NCBI GenBank assembly: GCA_900104565.1
Contig: LT629952.1
Coordinates: 558,001-622,000 of the forward strand
Reading direction: 5' to 3'
Length of the DNA: 64,000 nt
From: Ruminococcaceae bacterium Marseille-P2935
GTDB lineage: Bacteria > Bacillota > Clostridia > Oscillospirales > Ruminococcaceae
Shown: positions 34,044 through 43,085 of the stretch, piece by piece
Numbering within the stretch: position 1 is the stretch's first letter
Layout of the letters: each line of letters begins with the position of its first letter
Notes under the pieces: generated by a model
Told to the model about the DNA's origin: nothing
What the model saw: the letters and a program-made list of their open reading frames with translations, nothing else
Databases searched by the model: none
Translations under genes and position numbers: made by a program

Positions 34044-35879
34044 TTAATTTCCAGCTTCTAAGCTGGCAGAAGCATTCAATATCTGCATAAATTCCTCGCC
34101 AGTAATCGTTTCTTTTTCAAGCAAATATTGGGCTAATTCATGCAGCTTTTCCAAATTCTCTTTTAAAATTGAAATTGCTTTTTGGTGGCTGTCTTTTATA
34201 ATCTGCAAAACCTGTTCGTCCACTTTTGAAGCTGTTTGAGCAGAGCAGGCCAGTGAAGCATCTTCACTTAAATACTGATTGGAGACCGTTTCCAAAGCCA
34301 TCATGTCAAAGTTTTCACTCATACCGTACCTGGTTACCATGGCGCGGGCAATTCTGGTTGCCTGTTCTATATCATTGGATGCACCGGTAGTAATGGAACC
34401 GAAAATAATCTCTTCCGCCGCCCGTCCGCCGGTAAAGGTCGCAATCTTTTCCAATGCCTCTTCTTTGGTCATAAGCAGTTTTTCCTCTTCGTCTACCTGC
34501 ATAGTATAGCCAAGTGCACCAGACGTGCGGGGTACTATGGTAATTTTATGCACAGGCGCAGAATTCTTCTGTTTTGCCGCAACCAACGCATGGCCAATTT
34601 CATGATACGCCACTATAAGTTTTTCTTTTTCAGAAATAACAGCACCTTTACGCTGATAACCGGCAATTACTGTTTCGACCGATTCTTCCAAATCCTGCTG
34701 AATAACCTCCTGCCGCTTAGATTTTACCGCCAATAATGCCGCTTCGTTTACAATATTGGCAAGCTCGGCGCCAGAAGCACCGGAGGTTGCCCTGGCAATT
34801 GCATTAAAGTCCACATTTTCAGAAATTTTAATCTTTGCAGCATGAACTCTTAAAATGGCTTCCCTTCCCTGTAAATCCGGAAGTTCTACCGGAATCCTGC
34901 GATCAAACCGGCCGGGACGCAATAGAGCTTTATCCAAAGTCTCGGGGCGGTTGGTCGCAGCCAAAATGACAACGCCGCTGCTTCCATCAAAACCATCCAT
35001 CTCGGTTAAAAGCTGATTCAGCGTTTGCTCCCTCTCATCGTTTCCGCCCATGCCAGAATTATCTCTCTTTTTGCCAATTGCATCAATTTCATCAATAAAA
35101 ACGATACACGGTGCTTTTTCCTGGGCCTGTTTAAATAGGTCGCGTACCCGTGCTGCGCCCATACCAACAAACATCTCAACGAATTCCGAGCCTGAAATCG
35201 AAAAGAATGGCACCTGGGCTTCACCAGCCACAGCCTGGGCCAGCAGTGTTTTCCCGGTTCCCGGAGGGCCCACCAGCAACGCGCCCTTAGGCAGCCGTGC
35301 ACCGATTTCCCGGTATTTTTGAGGGTTATGCAAAAAATCTACAATTTCACTCAGTGCTTCCTTCGCTTCGTTCTGCCCGGCTACATCTGCAAAGGTTTTT
35401 CCTGTTTGTGCCGCAACATAAACCTTTGCATTACTTTTTCCAAAGGTCATTGCATTGGAACCGCCCATCTTATTCTGAAGCATACGCATAAAGAGCTGAC
35501 CAATTAAAATAAAAAAGAGAATTGGCATGATCCAGGTAAGCAGCACACTAAGCAAACCGTCTTGTTGCGGTTTTATCGCGCCATATTTTACATTGGCTTC
35601 CTGCAGTCTGTCCACCAGCTTATAATCGTCCATTCGTACTGTGGAATAAAGAACATCCTTTTCCCCATCTTTAACCAGAAAAGCAATCTGGTCCTCCTGC
35701 ACCTCCACAGTATCAACCTTTTTTTCATTTAACAATGTTAAAAATTCACTGTAATCTACCTTAATAATTTGACTTTCTAAAATCATTGGGTAGATCAAAG
35801 CATTAAAAACAAACAAGATTAAAAGCGCAATAACATAATAAAAAATAAGTGGCTTTTTCGGTGTCTTAATATCTTTCAT
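34044..35879 (-). CDS. ftsH: ATP-dependent zinc metalloprotease FtsH
   Basis: Membrane AAA+ protease degrading misassembled membrane and regulatory proteins. 611 residues: two N-terminal transmembrane helices around a ~75-residue extracytoplasmic domain, AAA domain with GPPGTGKT and [10 protein letters not shown], second region of homology with RPGRFDR, and the peptidase zinc site HEIGH near residue 425 (the usual form is HEAGH). ATG 35879 follows AAAGGATG. It is separated by 14 bases from a marR gene, whose product may regulate it. Confidence 0.96.
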   Translation of the reverse strand: MKDIKTPKKPLIFYYVIALLILFVFNALIYPMILESQIIKVDYSEFLTLLNEKKVDTVEVQEDQIAFLVKDGEKDVLYSTVRMDDYKLVDRLQEANVKYGAIKPQQDGLLSVLLTWIMPILFFILIGQLFMRMLQNKMGGSNAMTFGKSNAKVYVAAQTGKTFADVAGQNEAKEALSEIVDFLHNPQKYREIGARLPKGALLVGPPGTGKTLLAQAVAGEAQVPFFSISGSEFVEMFVGMGAARVRDLFKQAQEKAPCIVFIDEIDAIGKKRDNSGMGGNDEREQTLNQLLTEMDGFDGSSGVVILAATNRPETLDKALLRPGRFDRRIPVELPDLQGREAILRVHAAKIKISENVDFNAIARATSGASGAELANIVNEAALLAVKSKRQEVIQQDLEESVETVIAGYQRKGAVISEKEKLIVAYHEIGHALVAAKQKNSAPVHKITIVPRTSGALGYTMQVDEEEKLLMTKEEALEKIATFTGGRAAEEIIFGSITTGASNDIEQATRIARAMVTRYGMSENFDMMALETVSNQYLSEDASLACSAQTASKVDEQVLQIIKDSHQKAISILKENLEKLHELAQYLLEKETITGEEFMQILNASASLEAGN

Positions 35880-35893
35880 AATATCATCCTTTT

Positions 35894-36346
35894 TTATAGC
35901 AATGAAACATCTCCCATACGTTGGAGCAATTCATTTAGATTTTTAAGCCCACATTCAATTTGAGATAGTTGATCTTTTGGTACATCTTCTAATATCTCGG
36001 CATATCGGTCAAATAGCGTATGATCCATTTCCAGAATCGTTTGGTTTCCCCTTTCAGACAAACCTACCCGTACGATGCGTTCATCCTGCTGGTCCCTCAA
36101 CCTCTTTAAAAAACCACTTTTTTCCAACCGTTTACACATGGCCGAAGTATTGCCGGCTGCCATACATAATTTTTTGCTCAATGCTCCCACCGTTTGTTCA
36201 CCATGCAGGCGCAGCTCTAAAAGAGCACGCATCTGCACCGGAGTTAACCCGTATGTATCGCACAGGGGCCGAAAAAGGCTTTCCATTCGTTCACTTAGAT
36301 TGTGGAGCATATCCCAAACGTGATTATGAAAGATTGTAATCTCCAT
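35894..36346 (-). CDS. MarR-family transcriptional regulator
   Basis: 150 residues. Winged helix with LTPVQMRALLELRLHGEQTVGALSKKL, AGNTSAMCKRLEKSGFLKRLRD and the wing DERIVRVGLSERG. Sits first in the marR-ftsH transcript. Ligand unknown. The upstream region 36347-36496 is strongly AT-rich; a palindromic ATATATTATATATAATAT run near 36453 could hold its operator. Confidence 0.88.
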   Translation of the reverse strand: MEITIFHNHVWDMLHNLSERMESLFRPLCDTYGLTPVQMRALLELRLHGEQTVGALSKKLCMAAGNTSAMCKRLEKSGFLKRLRDQQDERIVRVGLSERGNQTILEMDHTLFDRYAEILEDVPKDQLSQIECGLKNLNELLQRMGDVSLL

Positions 36347-36496
36347 ATCTCCTCCTATGTTCAGTCAAAGACGTAGTACTTTCAATGGTGACTTTTCTCC
36401 CACTGAAAACTTTCTGCACCCTGCCGGATTTTTTAGCGGGATATTTTTATTTATATATTATATATAATATCACACATAACTATTATTGTAAATAAT

Positions 36497-36528
36497 AAAA
36501 AAGGTACCGTTTAACGGTACCTTTTTTA
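36497..36528. terminator. Terminator downstream of the Asn/Thr-rich gene
   Basis: A 14-base inverted repeat (AAAAAAGGTACCGT) with a 3-base loop and T-runs on both sides. Confidence 0.85.
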
Positions 36529-36576
36529 TGCACTCTGAAGCAACGTGGCAAATACTTCATTTATATTTTCGCCAAT

Positions 36577-36771
36577 TTACTTGCAATCGGATGCGCGATT
36601 GTTTGCTTTATTGGTAGCATTCGTTTTATTAGTTTTATTGGTTTTATTTGTTCTTTCATTGGCTGCATTGGAATTATACTCATTTTCATTCGTAACAGAG
36701 TTATTCGTGCGATTGTTTTGTCTATTGGTGTTATCCATGCGATTGTTTTGTTTATCAGTATTATTGCTCAT
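36577..36771 (-). CDS. Asn/Thr-rich low-complexity 64-aa protein
   Basis: The product is almost entirely Asn, Thr, Lys, Arg, Gln and Ser, with tandem NKT units (TNKTNKTNKTNATNK) and NNR repeats, ending DCK with a single Cys. ATG 36771 follows AAAGAGGTGAAAA, and a strong terminator follows, so it is a genuine transcription and translation unit. Such hydrophilic Asn-rich small proteins are known from spore-formers, often spore-associated, but no family was recognised. The plus-strand ORF over the same bases is a mirror artefact. Confidence 0.7.
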   Translation of the reverse strand: MSNNTDKQNNRMDNTNRQNNRTNNSVTNENEYNSNAANERTNKTNKTNKTNATNKANNRASDCK

Positions 36772-36895
36772 TTCTTTTCACCTCTTTTCATAAGTATTTT
36801 TCCTGTTCTGACCGCTTTTATACAATCAACCGCGATTTCGATAGAATAAACAAATAAGATTTTACAAATATGAGCAAAAATTTTCTTTTTAGCTA

Positions 36896-36924
36896 TTGCA
36901 AAACACATACCAATATGGTATACT
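36896..36924 (+). promoter_or_regulatory. Sigma-A promoter of the rubrerythrin gene
   Basis: TTGCAA and TATACT with an exact 17-base spacer, about 50 bases upstream of the start codon. Confidence 0.78.
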
Positions 36925-36972
36925 TTTAAGCAATCTAAAAATTACTACATAATATTTAGGAGGAAAATAAAA

Positions 36973-37515
36973 ATGAAAAAATTTGTATGCTCTATTTGCG
37001 GATACGTACATGAAGGTGACAGTGCTCCAGAATTTTGCCCTCAGTGCAAAGCACCAGCTTCAAAATTTACAGAACAAAAAGAGGGGCTTTCTTGGGCTGA
37101 CGAGCACAGAATTGGCGTGGCTGCTGATGTAGATGCAGAAATTTTAGAAGGTTTAAGAATGAATTTCACCGGTGAATGCACCGAAGTTGGTATGTATTTG
37201 GCAATGGCACGTCAAGCAGACCGCGAAGGTTATCCGGAAGTTGCTGCTTTTTACACCAAAGCTGCTTTTGAGGAAGCAGAACATGCTGCTAAATTTGCAG
37301 AACTGCTGGGTGAGGTTGTTACCACCTCTACCAAAAAGAATTTGGAGCTTCGTGTTGCTGCTGAAAATGGAGCCTGCGCAGGCAAAATGGAGATTGCTAA
37401 AAAAGCTAAAGCTCTTGGTTTGGATGCAATCCACGATACCGTACATGAAATGGCCAAAGACGAGGCCCGTCATGGATGTGGCTTTGAAGGTCTGCTGAAC
37501 CGTTATTTCAAGTAA
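36973..37515 (+). CDS. Reverse rubrerythrin (NADH peroxidase-type)
   Basis: Peroxide- and oxygen-detoxifying diiron protein of anaerobes. The rubredoxin domain comes first ([10 protein letters not shown] ... CPQCKAP, residues 6-26) and the four-helix ferritin-like diiron domain second ([28 protein letters not shown]), the reverse order of classical rubrerythrin. 180 residues, as usual. ATG 36973 follows TAGGAGG. Own promoter, monocistronic. Confidence 0.95.
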   Translation: MKKFVCSICGYVHEGDSAPEFCPQCKAPASKFTEQKEGLSWADEHRIGVAADVDAEILEGLRMNFTGECTEVGMYLAMARQADREGYPEVAAFYTKAAFEEAEHAAKFAELLGEVVTTSTKKNLELRVAAENGACAGKMEIAKKAKALGLDAIHDTVHEMAKDEARHGCGFEGLLNRYFK

Positions 37516-37560
37516 AAAACGTCTTTCACAATAGAATTCCAATACATTTAACTACGGAAG

Positions 37561-37725
37561 GATTTTTGCAGTCGAACTTACTATTGCACCACAGGAATAC
37601 AGACTGCTGAGGAAATCAGGTAGCTGCTGAATACCTTTACCTTCAAACCAGAAACCGTTTTGAAACTGTTGGAATATGCACAAAAATATACCCAATCAGA
37701 TATTTTAAAGGCTGGTATTGGTTAA
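37561..37725 (+). pseudogene. Possible decayed gene fragment
   Basis: One frame reads YYCTTGIQTAEEIR, then an in-frame TAG at 37621, then LLNTFTFKPETVLKLLEYA and IL-KAGIG to a stop at 37723. The amphipathic, protein-like character on both sides of the stop suggests a remnant C-terminus rather than spacer. No family recognised and no start codon. Otherwise 37516-37908 holds only the terminator. Confidence 0.3.
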
Positions 37726-37746
37726 ACCAATACCAGCCTTTTTTCT
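37707..37746 (+). terminator. Strong terminator after the rubrerythrin region
   Basis: A 17-bp perfect stem (AAAGGCTGGTATTGGTT and complement) with a 1-base centre in the repeat, followed by a T-run. Confidence 0.88.
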
Positions 37747-37908
37747 TTTAAACCAAATCTTTTGGGTACATATTTTTAGGTCTATCATTCAGGAAAGAAT
37801 TCCAAGCATCAGCTGCAAAACACTTACAAATTCTAAAACAAAGGTTAATAGCTCAATTGATTTTGAATGGAACATTTTAAACCGGCTATGCCAACAAGTT
37901 TTTTGCTG

Positions 37909-38787
37909 TTAATTTAGTTCTGCCTTTTTAAAACCTTCTCCAATAACTTCTCCGGTTTCAGTTACAATTAAAAACGCATCGGGATCAATCGAATATACAA
38001 TACTCTTGACCCGGTAAAATTGATTCTTACGCACCGCACACAGAAGCACATCCTTTTTTTCACCAGAAAAGGCGCCGGTTCCATCTAAAAAGGTGGCTCC
38101 ACGGTCTAACTGCTTTAAAATCTGTTCGGCTATTTGGGCATTGTTTGGAGAAATTATAAACAAAAGTTTTCCTGTATCCCACCCGTAAAGGATTGCATCC
38201 ACCATCTTTGCGTTGGCATAAATGGCAATGATTCCATAAAGCATAGCCTCTAAGTTTTTAAAGGTTATAGCCGAAAGAATAAGAACAACAAAATCAATTG
38301 AAAGCAGGATCTTTCCCATTTGTACATGAGGAAGCTTTTGTTGAATGAGTCGAGACAAAATATCGGTACCGCCAGTTGTGGAATCCCGCATAAAAATTAC
38401 CGCAAGGCCTATTCCCATCATAATTCCGCCAAATAAAGACGCCAATATCATGTTGCCTTGATAGGTGGGCAAAATCGGCTCCATAAAATCTAACATAACC
38501 GAAAGAATTACGACCGATTTTAACGTGCGAACAGTAAACTTTTTACCAATAAATTTAAATCCCAAAATCAGTAGTGGAATATTAATTAAAAAAGAAGCTA
38601 AACCGATAGGAAAACCTGTAAGATAATTGATAATAATGCAGATTCCGCTAACTCCTCCAGGTGCAATCTGATTTGGTGCGGTAAACATATGAATCGATAT
38701 GGCAAAAAGGAACGAGCCTAAAAAATCTGCCAAGATATCCAGTAAAACTTCTATTGACTTTTTATGACTTTCCAAAAAAGAATTCAT
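37909..38787 (-). CDS. YitT family membrane protein
   Basis: 292 residues: six or so transmembrane helices (DUF161/YitT: PNQIAPGGVSGICIIINYLTG, IFMRDSTTGGTDILSRL) and a C-terminal soluble DUF2179 domain with TFLDGTGAFSGEKKDVLLCAV. A very common Firmicute family, suggested in some members to be transport-related; function unproven. ATG 38787 follows GAGTGAGG. Nine bases separate it from the mini-RNase III gene, so it is cotranscribed with obgE-mrnC. Confidence 0.9.
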   Translation of the reverse strand: MNSFLESHKKSIEVLLDILADFLGSFLFAISIHMFTAPNQIAPGGVSGICIIINYLTGFPIGLASFLINIPLLILGFKFIGKKFTVRTLKSVVILSVMLDFMEPILPTYQGNMILASLFGGIMMGIGLAVIFMRDSTTGGTDILSRLIQQKLPHVQMGKILLSIDFVVLILSAITFKNLEAMLYGIIAIYANAKMVDAILYGWDTGKLLFIISPNNAQIAEQILKQLDRGATFLDGTGAFSGEKKDVLLCAVRKNQFYRVKSIVYSIDPDAFLIVTETGEVIGEGFKKAELN

Positions 38788-38796
38788 GCTTTCGCC

Positions 38797-39240
38797 TCAC
38801 TCAAAGGAAATTTTATCCCGATTCGACTCAAAAATCATCTCAAACAGTTGATAAATCCGTTCTGTGCTGCCGCATAAATAAAGATAGCCAAATAAAGTTT
38901 CCAACCCGGTTGCCCGCCGGTATTCCGACAGTTCACAGTGGCGGGATTTGGTAGAGTTGGCGTTTCGGCCACGTCTTAGCATCGCCTCCTCCTCTTCGCT
39001 GCACTGGCCCAATATCAAATCATAAGCCTGGGCCTGCGCTTTGGCACTGACAAACTGAATGGTAAGCTTATGCAGGCGGTTGGCCGACATACTGCCAATT
39101 GCCACCAGTTTTTCGCGTACTAATAGTTCGTAAACGCCATCCCCAATAAATGCCAGTGTTAACGGGCTTAGCAGCTTGGGGTTCTGCTCTTTTTCTTTCA
39201 CAAAAAGCGTAAGCGCTCCCCCCTTACCGGATATAGTCAA
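38797..39240 (-). CDS. mrnC: Mini-ribonuclease III
   Basis: RNase III-fold nuclease lacking the dsRNA-binding domain; matures 23S rRNA ends in B. subtilis. Conserved LAFIGDGVYELLVRE (catalytic Asp), RHCELSEYRRATGLETLFGYLYL (acidic residues). 147 residues. The start codon is uncertain: TTG 39240 gives a 17-base overlap with obgE, while GTG 39201 would give a shorter protein; neither has ideal spacing to its purine tract. Confidence 0.9.
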   Translation of the reverse strand: MTISGKGGALTLFVKEKEQNPKLLSPLTLAFIGDGVYELLVREKLVAIGSMSANRLHKLTIQFVSAKAQAQAYDLILGQCSEEEEAMLRRGRNANSTKSRHCELSEYRRATGLETLFGYLYLCGSTERIYQLFEMIFESNRDKISFE

Positions 39241-40492
39241 ACTCCAAATTAAAGATGCTTACCGTATCCCCTTCATTGATACCCATCTCTTCCAGCTTAT
39301 CAATAATCCCGCTGGAACGCAGTACTCTCTGAAAGTATTGCAACGATTCATAATCGTCCATATTAACCGTGCTAAGAATTGCCCCCAGCCAGTCCGCATC
39401 CACTATATAAACCCCATCTTCAACCGTAACGGAAAATTTACGGTTATCCTGCTCAGGCAATACTACCGGCAAAGCTTCGGGCTCATATTGTTTTATGGGA
39501 GGTAATGTGTCTAATTGACGGGCTACCGCATGAATAAGCTCGTCCACTCCTTTTCGGGCAGCTGCACTAATGGCATAGAATTCATATCCTTTTTCCCGAA
39601 TATATTCTTCAAATTTTGCAATTTGCTCTTCCGAAGCTAAGTCGACCTTGTTTGCTGCCACAATTTGCGGTCGGGAATAAATCTCTTCGCTAAAATTTTT
39701 AAGCTCACGGTTAATTGCTTCAAAATCTTCAATGGGATCACGCCCCTCAATACCAGAGACATCCACAACATGAACAATTAACCGGCAACGGTCGACATGG
39801 CGAAGGAACTCGTGCCCCAGACCAACTCCCTCGCTGGCTCCTTCAATTAATCCGGGAATATCCGCCATTACAAAGCTTTTCCCTTCTTCAACCCGAACCA
39901 TACCCAGCACAGGGGTCAACGTTGTAAAATGGTAGTTCGCAATTTTCGGTTTTGCTTCGCTGACAACAGAGATTAAGGTGGATTTTCCTACATTGGGGAA
40001 CCCTACCAAACCGACGTCAGCTAATAATTTAAGTTCTAAGGTCAGCTCATACTGCTGGCCGGGGAGCCCCGGTTTAGAAAAGCGCGGAATCTGACGGGTG
40101 GGTGTAGCAAAATGAGTATTTCCCCACCCTCCACGACCGCCTTTCGCAATGACCACCGGCTGATCATCGGAAAGATCGGCAATTACTCTGCCGGTTTGTG
40201 CGTCTGTTACTAAGGTGCCTTTTGGCACTTTTATTACCAAATCCTGCCCATTCTTACCGGTACAGCGGCGTTTTGAACCCGGTTCGCCATTCTGGGCAAA
40301 ATAGCGCTTTTTATATTTAAAATCTAATAAAGTGGAAAGATTGGTATCCACCTGAAAAATTATATCTCCACCCTTGCCGCCGTCTCCTCCATCAGGGCCA
40401 CCGGCAGCAACGTATTTTTCTCTGTGAAAACTTACAGCACCAGCGCCGCCATCCCCTGCTTTAATACTAATTTTTGCAATATCTACAAACAT
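39224..40492 (-). CDS. obgE: GTPase ObgE/CgtA
   Basis: Ribosome-assembly and stress GTPase. 422 residues: glycine-rich Obg fold (GDGGAGAVSFHREKYVAAGGPDGGDGGKGG), GTPase domain with GFPNVGKSTL, DIPGLIEGA, NKVD, and the C-terminal OCT domain found in Gram-positives (TVEDGVYIVDADWLGAIL). ATG 40492 follows CAGGTGAAA. Transcribed leftward into mrnC and yitT. Confidence 0.96.
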   Translation of the reverse strand: MFVDIAKISIKAGDGGAGAVSFHREKYVAAGGPDGGDGGKGGDIIFQVDTNLSTLLDFKYKKRYFAQNGEPGSKRRCTGKNGQDLVIKVPKGTLVTDAQTGRVIADLSDDQPVVIAKGGRGGWGNTHFATPTRQIPRFSKPGLPGQQYELTLELKLLADVGLVGFPNVGKSTLISVVSEAKPKIANYHFTTLTPVLGMVRVEEGKSFVMADIPGLIEGASEGVGLGHEFLRHVDRCRLIVHVVDVSGIEGRDPIEDFEAINRELKNFSEEIYSRPQIVAANKVDLASEEQIAKFEEYIREKGYEFYAISAAARKGVDELIHAVARQLDTLPPIKQYEPEALPVVLPEQDNRKFSVTVEDGVYIVDADWLGAILSTVNMDDYESLQYFQRVLRSSGIIDKLEEMGINEGDTVSIFNLEFDYIR

Positions 40493-40643
40493 GGTTTCAC
40501 CTGCCTAATTCTCTTATTTTGTGCTTTTATTCTGGTAGGAACTAAAATTAAGAAAAAATAGCTGAAAAGTTGTGTGTTGTAATGCTGAATCAAATTACAA
40601 ACTTATGCAGACCATTTCTCCCTTTATAAAAAGCAAGCTGCTG

Positions 40644-40753
40644 ATTATTATACCCTGAACACAAGGTGTAAGTGGTATAAATTGGCCATTGGGCCGCTGG
40701 TCGGCTTGGCCATGAAAGTATCATAGCCGCTTTGGGGTTATTATACCATATCC
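40644..40753 (-). repeat. Copy A of a dispersed structured element, upstream of obgE
   Basis: About 105 bases similar to 60846-60951. Shared blocks: ACAAGGTGTAA, TTGGCCATTG, GCTTTG and TTATTATACCATAT. On both copies the element is upstream of a leftward gene in the same orientation. Its TTATACC/GGTATAA hairpin (40649-40680) changes in the other copy to TTATACTA/TAGTATAA, keeping pairing. It may be a promoter with structured leader or a miniature repeat. Confidence 0.55.
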
Positions 40754-40844
40754 GTAAGGTGCCATAATTTTATGTATATCAGGCAAAAACTTAAAAACAA
40801 GCTTGCTCTTATTGCATACACACTTTGTCCCAATATATGCGCCT

Positions 40845-41094
40845 AGCGTGTTGGGGACTTTGCGTCGTCGACCTGTTTTAAAGAGTATAGTAACCCTAAT
40901 GCATTTTATACGAAGAACACAAAGTAAGAATGGTTAATAACACAAACTATGGCAAGACTGTAAAGACGCCATTGTGCACTAAACTGACAGACAAATACAG
41001 GTGTTCCCGCAAGTTAGCCGTCCAACACCCTCTTGCCTCATGCCTTAGGTAGGGAAAGACCATTCTCCTTTTAGCTACTTTATTCTTATTATAC
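40845..41094 (-). ncRNA. Unassigned structured RNA between rpmA and obgE
   Basis: About 240 bases without an ORF behind an extended -10 promoter (TGGTATAATAAG; TATAAT at 41094-41089). Nested long-range pairings are visible: AGAATGG (about 41070) with CCATTCT (about 40931), GGCAAGA (about 41034) with TCTTGCC (about 40954), GGTGTT with AACACC around 41000-41027. A possible alternative is GTGTTGG with CCAACAC near 40850. I could not match tmRNA, SRP RNA or RNase P. 6S RNA or the clostridial raiA RNA are candidates to test. The 3' end is not defined. Confidence 0.5.
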
Positions 41095-41125
41095 CAAATT
41101 TTTGTAAAAAAATCGATTTAAAACG

Positions 41126-41157
41126 AAAAAATCCCGAGCAAACTGCCCGGGATTTTT
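41126..41157 (-). terminator. Terminator of the rplU-prp-rpmA operon
   Basis: Stem AAAAATCCCGAGC/GCCCGGGATTTTT with a T-run on the minus strand, 13 bases after the rpmA stop. Confidence 0.9.
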
Positions 41158-41169
41158 ACTTCAGTTAAC

Positions 41170-41451
41170 TTACTGAGCAGGATAGATCGAAACTTTTTTA
41201 CGGTCACGACCCACGCGCTCAAATTTCACCCTGCCATCAGTTAAAGCAAACAGAGTGTCATCCGAACCGATCCCTACATTGGTACCCGGATGGATGTGGG
41301 TACCTCTCTGGCGAACCAGAATATTACCAGCCAGAACCATCTGACCGTCTGCCCTTTTCACACCAAGGCGTTTGGACTCAGAGTCACGGCCGTTCTTGGT
41401 GGAACCAACACCCTTTTTATGAGCAAAATACTGCATGCTAATGCGGATCAT
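41170..41451 (-). CDS. rpmA: 50S ribosomal protein L27 (precursor with Prp-cleaved N-terminus)
   Basis: 93 residues beginning [24 protein letters not shown]. The nine-residue extension ending in FA before HKKG is the Firmicute-type pro-sequence removed by the Prp protease, whose gene directly precedes this one. ATG 41451 is chosen on that homology; the longer in-frame ORF to 41502 runs back into prp. Overlaps prp by 14 bases. Confidence 0.95.
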   Translation of the reverse strand: MIRISMQYFAHKKGVGSTKNGRDSESKRLGVKRADGQMVLAGNILVRQRGTHIHPGTNVGIGSDDTLFALTDGRVKFERVGRDRKKVSIYPAQ

Positions 41452-41773
41452 AATGCTGCACCTCCAATATCGAAAGTTGAATCGTTCCTGGGTAATCCTC
41501 ACTGAGGATACTCATTTGAAGCTCAAACGCCTCTAAAAAATCATACGCACTTGGCATAGAACCTTCAGGGAGATTGATTTCTATGAGATTTTCGTCCACG
41601 CACACCTTGGCTGCAACCTGCAATACCTCGGTGATTCCGTTGGCGATTGTCTGAAGCGAAGAAGAAACACTGGCACAGACAATATCCATCCCTTCGTCAG
41701 AATAGTCTGCATGCCCGTAAACACTTACGGCCCGGATTCTGTCCCCATCCTTCAAAAATTTAGCAGTAATCAT
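41438..41773 (-). CDS. prp: Ribosomal-processing cysteine protease Prp
   Basis: 111 residues. Cleaves the N-terminal extension of L27 in Firmicutes. Catalytic His in [11 protein letters not shown] and Cys in [13 protein letters not shown] are both present. Located between rplU and rpmA, the standard gene order. ATG 41773 has only a weak ribosome binding site, suggesting coupling to rplU translation. Confidence 0.93.
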   Translation of the reverse strand: MITAKFLKDGDRIRAVSVYGHADYSDEGMDIVCASVSSSLQTIANGITEVLQVAAKVCVDENLIEINLPEGSMPSAYDFLEAFELQMSILSEDYPGTIQLSILEVQHYDPH

Positions 41774-41785
41774 CTGCTTTGATCG

Positions 41786-42097
41786 TTATGCGTTGATAGA
41801 CTGGATAGTAAGCTTGGTGTAGGGCTGTCTGTGGCCCATTTTACGCTTAGAATCCTTTTTAGAACGGTAAGTGAAAACTGTAACTTTCTTAGCTTTTCCG
41901 CTCTTTTCAACCTTAGCGACAACCTTAGCTCCTGCAACATAAGGAGCACCGACTACAAGGCCGTCATCCTTGCCCAAAGCTACAACCTTGTCCAGATCGA
42001 TGGTGGAGTCAGCCTCGGCACAGAGTTTTTCCACATAGATGGTATCGCCTTCTTGAACACGATACTGCTTGCCACCAGTTTCAATAACTGCGTACAT
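41786..42097 (-). CDS. rplU: 50S ribosomal protein L21
   Basis: 103 residues from ATG 42097 ([18 protein letters not shown]), with [21 protein letters not shown] near the C-terminus. The longer frame to 42193 covers the leader RNA and is not protein. First gene of the rplU-prp-rpmA operon. Confidence 0.96.
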   Translation of the reverse strand: MYAVIETGGKQYRVQEGDTIYVEKLCAEADSTIDLDKVVALGKDDGLVVGAPYVAGAKVVAKVEKSGKAKKVTVFTYRSKKDSKRKMGHRQPYTKLTIQSINA

Positions 42098-42178
42098 TTT
42101 TAGGCACCTGCCTCTTTCTATAGACTCGCTGATGGAGGGCGGCGATTTGACGCACTTATAGCCCAGATCATGCGGCAG
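42098..42178 (-). promoter_or_regulatory. Candidate L21 autoregulatory leader RNA
   Basis: About 80 bases between promoter and rplU start, with conserved-looking GTCTGCCGC, GGGCTATAAGTGCG and AGGCAGGTGCCT segments. Firmicute rplU genes commonly carry an L21-binding leader of this size and place. The specific match is from memory of the motif only. Confidence 0.5.
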
Positions 42179-42183
42179 ACATA

Positions 42184-42212
42184 ATTTTACCATACTAATT
42201 GTCCCATGTCAA
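42184..42212 (-). promoter_or_regulatory. Sigma-A promoter of rplU operon
   Basis: On the minus strand: perfect -35 TTGACA (42212-42207), 17-base spacer, -10 TAAAAT (42189-42184). Confidence 0.85.
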
Positions 42213-42245
42213 CAAAAGCTAGAAATAAACTTACTGCAAAACAGC

Positions 42246-43085
42246 TTATTTTGCAGCCTCAATCGTATTTTTTAGCAGCATGGTAATGGTCATAGGGCCA
42301 ACTCCTCCGGGAACCGGAGTTAGGTAGCCCGCAACCTCTTTAACACTGTCAAAATCAACATCACCGCAAAGCTTGTTGTTCTCATCCCGGTCCATTCCCA
42401 CGTCAATGACGACCGCTCCAGGCTTGACCATATCGGCCGTTACAAACTTTGCCTTACCAATGGCAACGACCAATATATCAGCACGGCGGGTCACTTCGCC
42501 AAGGTCCCTAGTACGGGAATGGCATACCGTTACGGTACCGTTCTTATGCAGAAGCAGCATTGCCATGGGTTTCCCGACAATATTGCTTCTTCCAATTACC
42601 ACGCACTCTTTTCCGCTCACATCAATTCCTTCATAGGCCAAAAGCTCCATAATACCCGCTGGGGTACAAGGCAGAAAGCGGTAATCACCAATCATAATAT
42701 GCCCTACATTTTGTGCGTGAAAAGCGTCAACATCTTTTTCAGGGAGAATTGCGGCGATTACTGCCTCTTCATCAATCTGCTTTGGCAGCGGAAGCTGTAC
42801 CAAAATGCCATGAATATCTTCCTTACCATTCAGTGTTTCTACCAGCTCCAGCAGTTCCTGCTGGGTGGTTTCCTCTGGCAGTGCATATTCCTCAGAGTGG
42901 ATGCCCACCTGTTCGCATGCTTTCTTCTTATTATTCACATATACACGGGACGCCTGATTATTTCCAACAATTACAACCGCAAGACCAGGCACAATACCGG
43001 AAGCCTTTAAAACTTCCACTTGCTGTTTCAGCTCTTGCCGAACACTTTGCGAAATTTGTTTTCCATCAATAATCTTTGCCGGCAC
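42246..43085 (-). CDS. folD: Bifunctional methylenetetrahydrofolate dehydrogenase / cyclohydrolase
   Basis: Interconverts 5,10-methylene- and 10-formyl-THF using NADP. 279 residues from GTG 43085, preceded by GGAAGAGGA; the start overlaps the lgt 3' end by 20 bases. The catalytic Lys of the family lies in the [11 protein letters not shown] stretch. [23 protein letters not shown] and the final [12 protein letters not shown] are diagnostic. Confidence 0.95.
   Translation of the reverse strand: MPAKIIDGKQISQSVRQELKQQVEVLKASGIVPGLAVVIVGNNQASRVYVNNKKKACEQVGIHSEEYALPEETTQQELLELVETLNGKEDIHGILVQLPLPKQIDEEAVIAAILPEKDVDAFHAQNVGHIMIGDYRFLPCTPAGIMELLAYEGIDVSGKECVVIGRSNIVGKPMAMLLLHKNGTVTVCHSRTRDLGEVTRRADILVVAIGKAKFVTADMVKPGAVVIDVGMDRDENNKLCGDVDFDSVKEVAGYLTPVPGGVGPMTITMLLKNTIEAAK

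Noticed and set aside
36545-36793. Hydrophobic 82-aa plus-strand frame over the Asn-rich gene
   Set aside because: Antisense of Asn/Thr codons gives Leu/Val/Ile runs; the minus strand has the ribosome binding site and terminator.
40845-41094. tmRNA, SRP RNA or RNase P RNA in the rpmA-obgE gap
   Set aside because: Conserved cores of those RNAs (tmRNA tag frame and CCA end, SRP GGAA tetraloop core, RNase P GAGGAAAGTCC) were not found.
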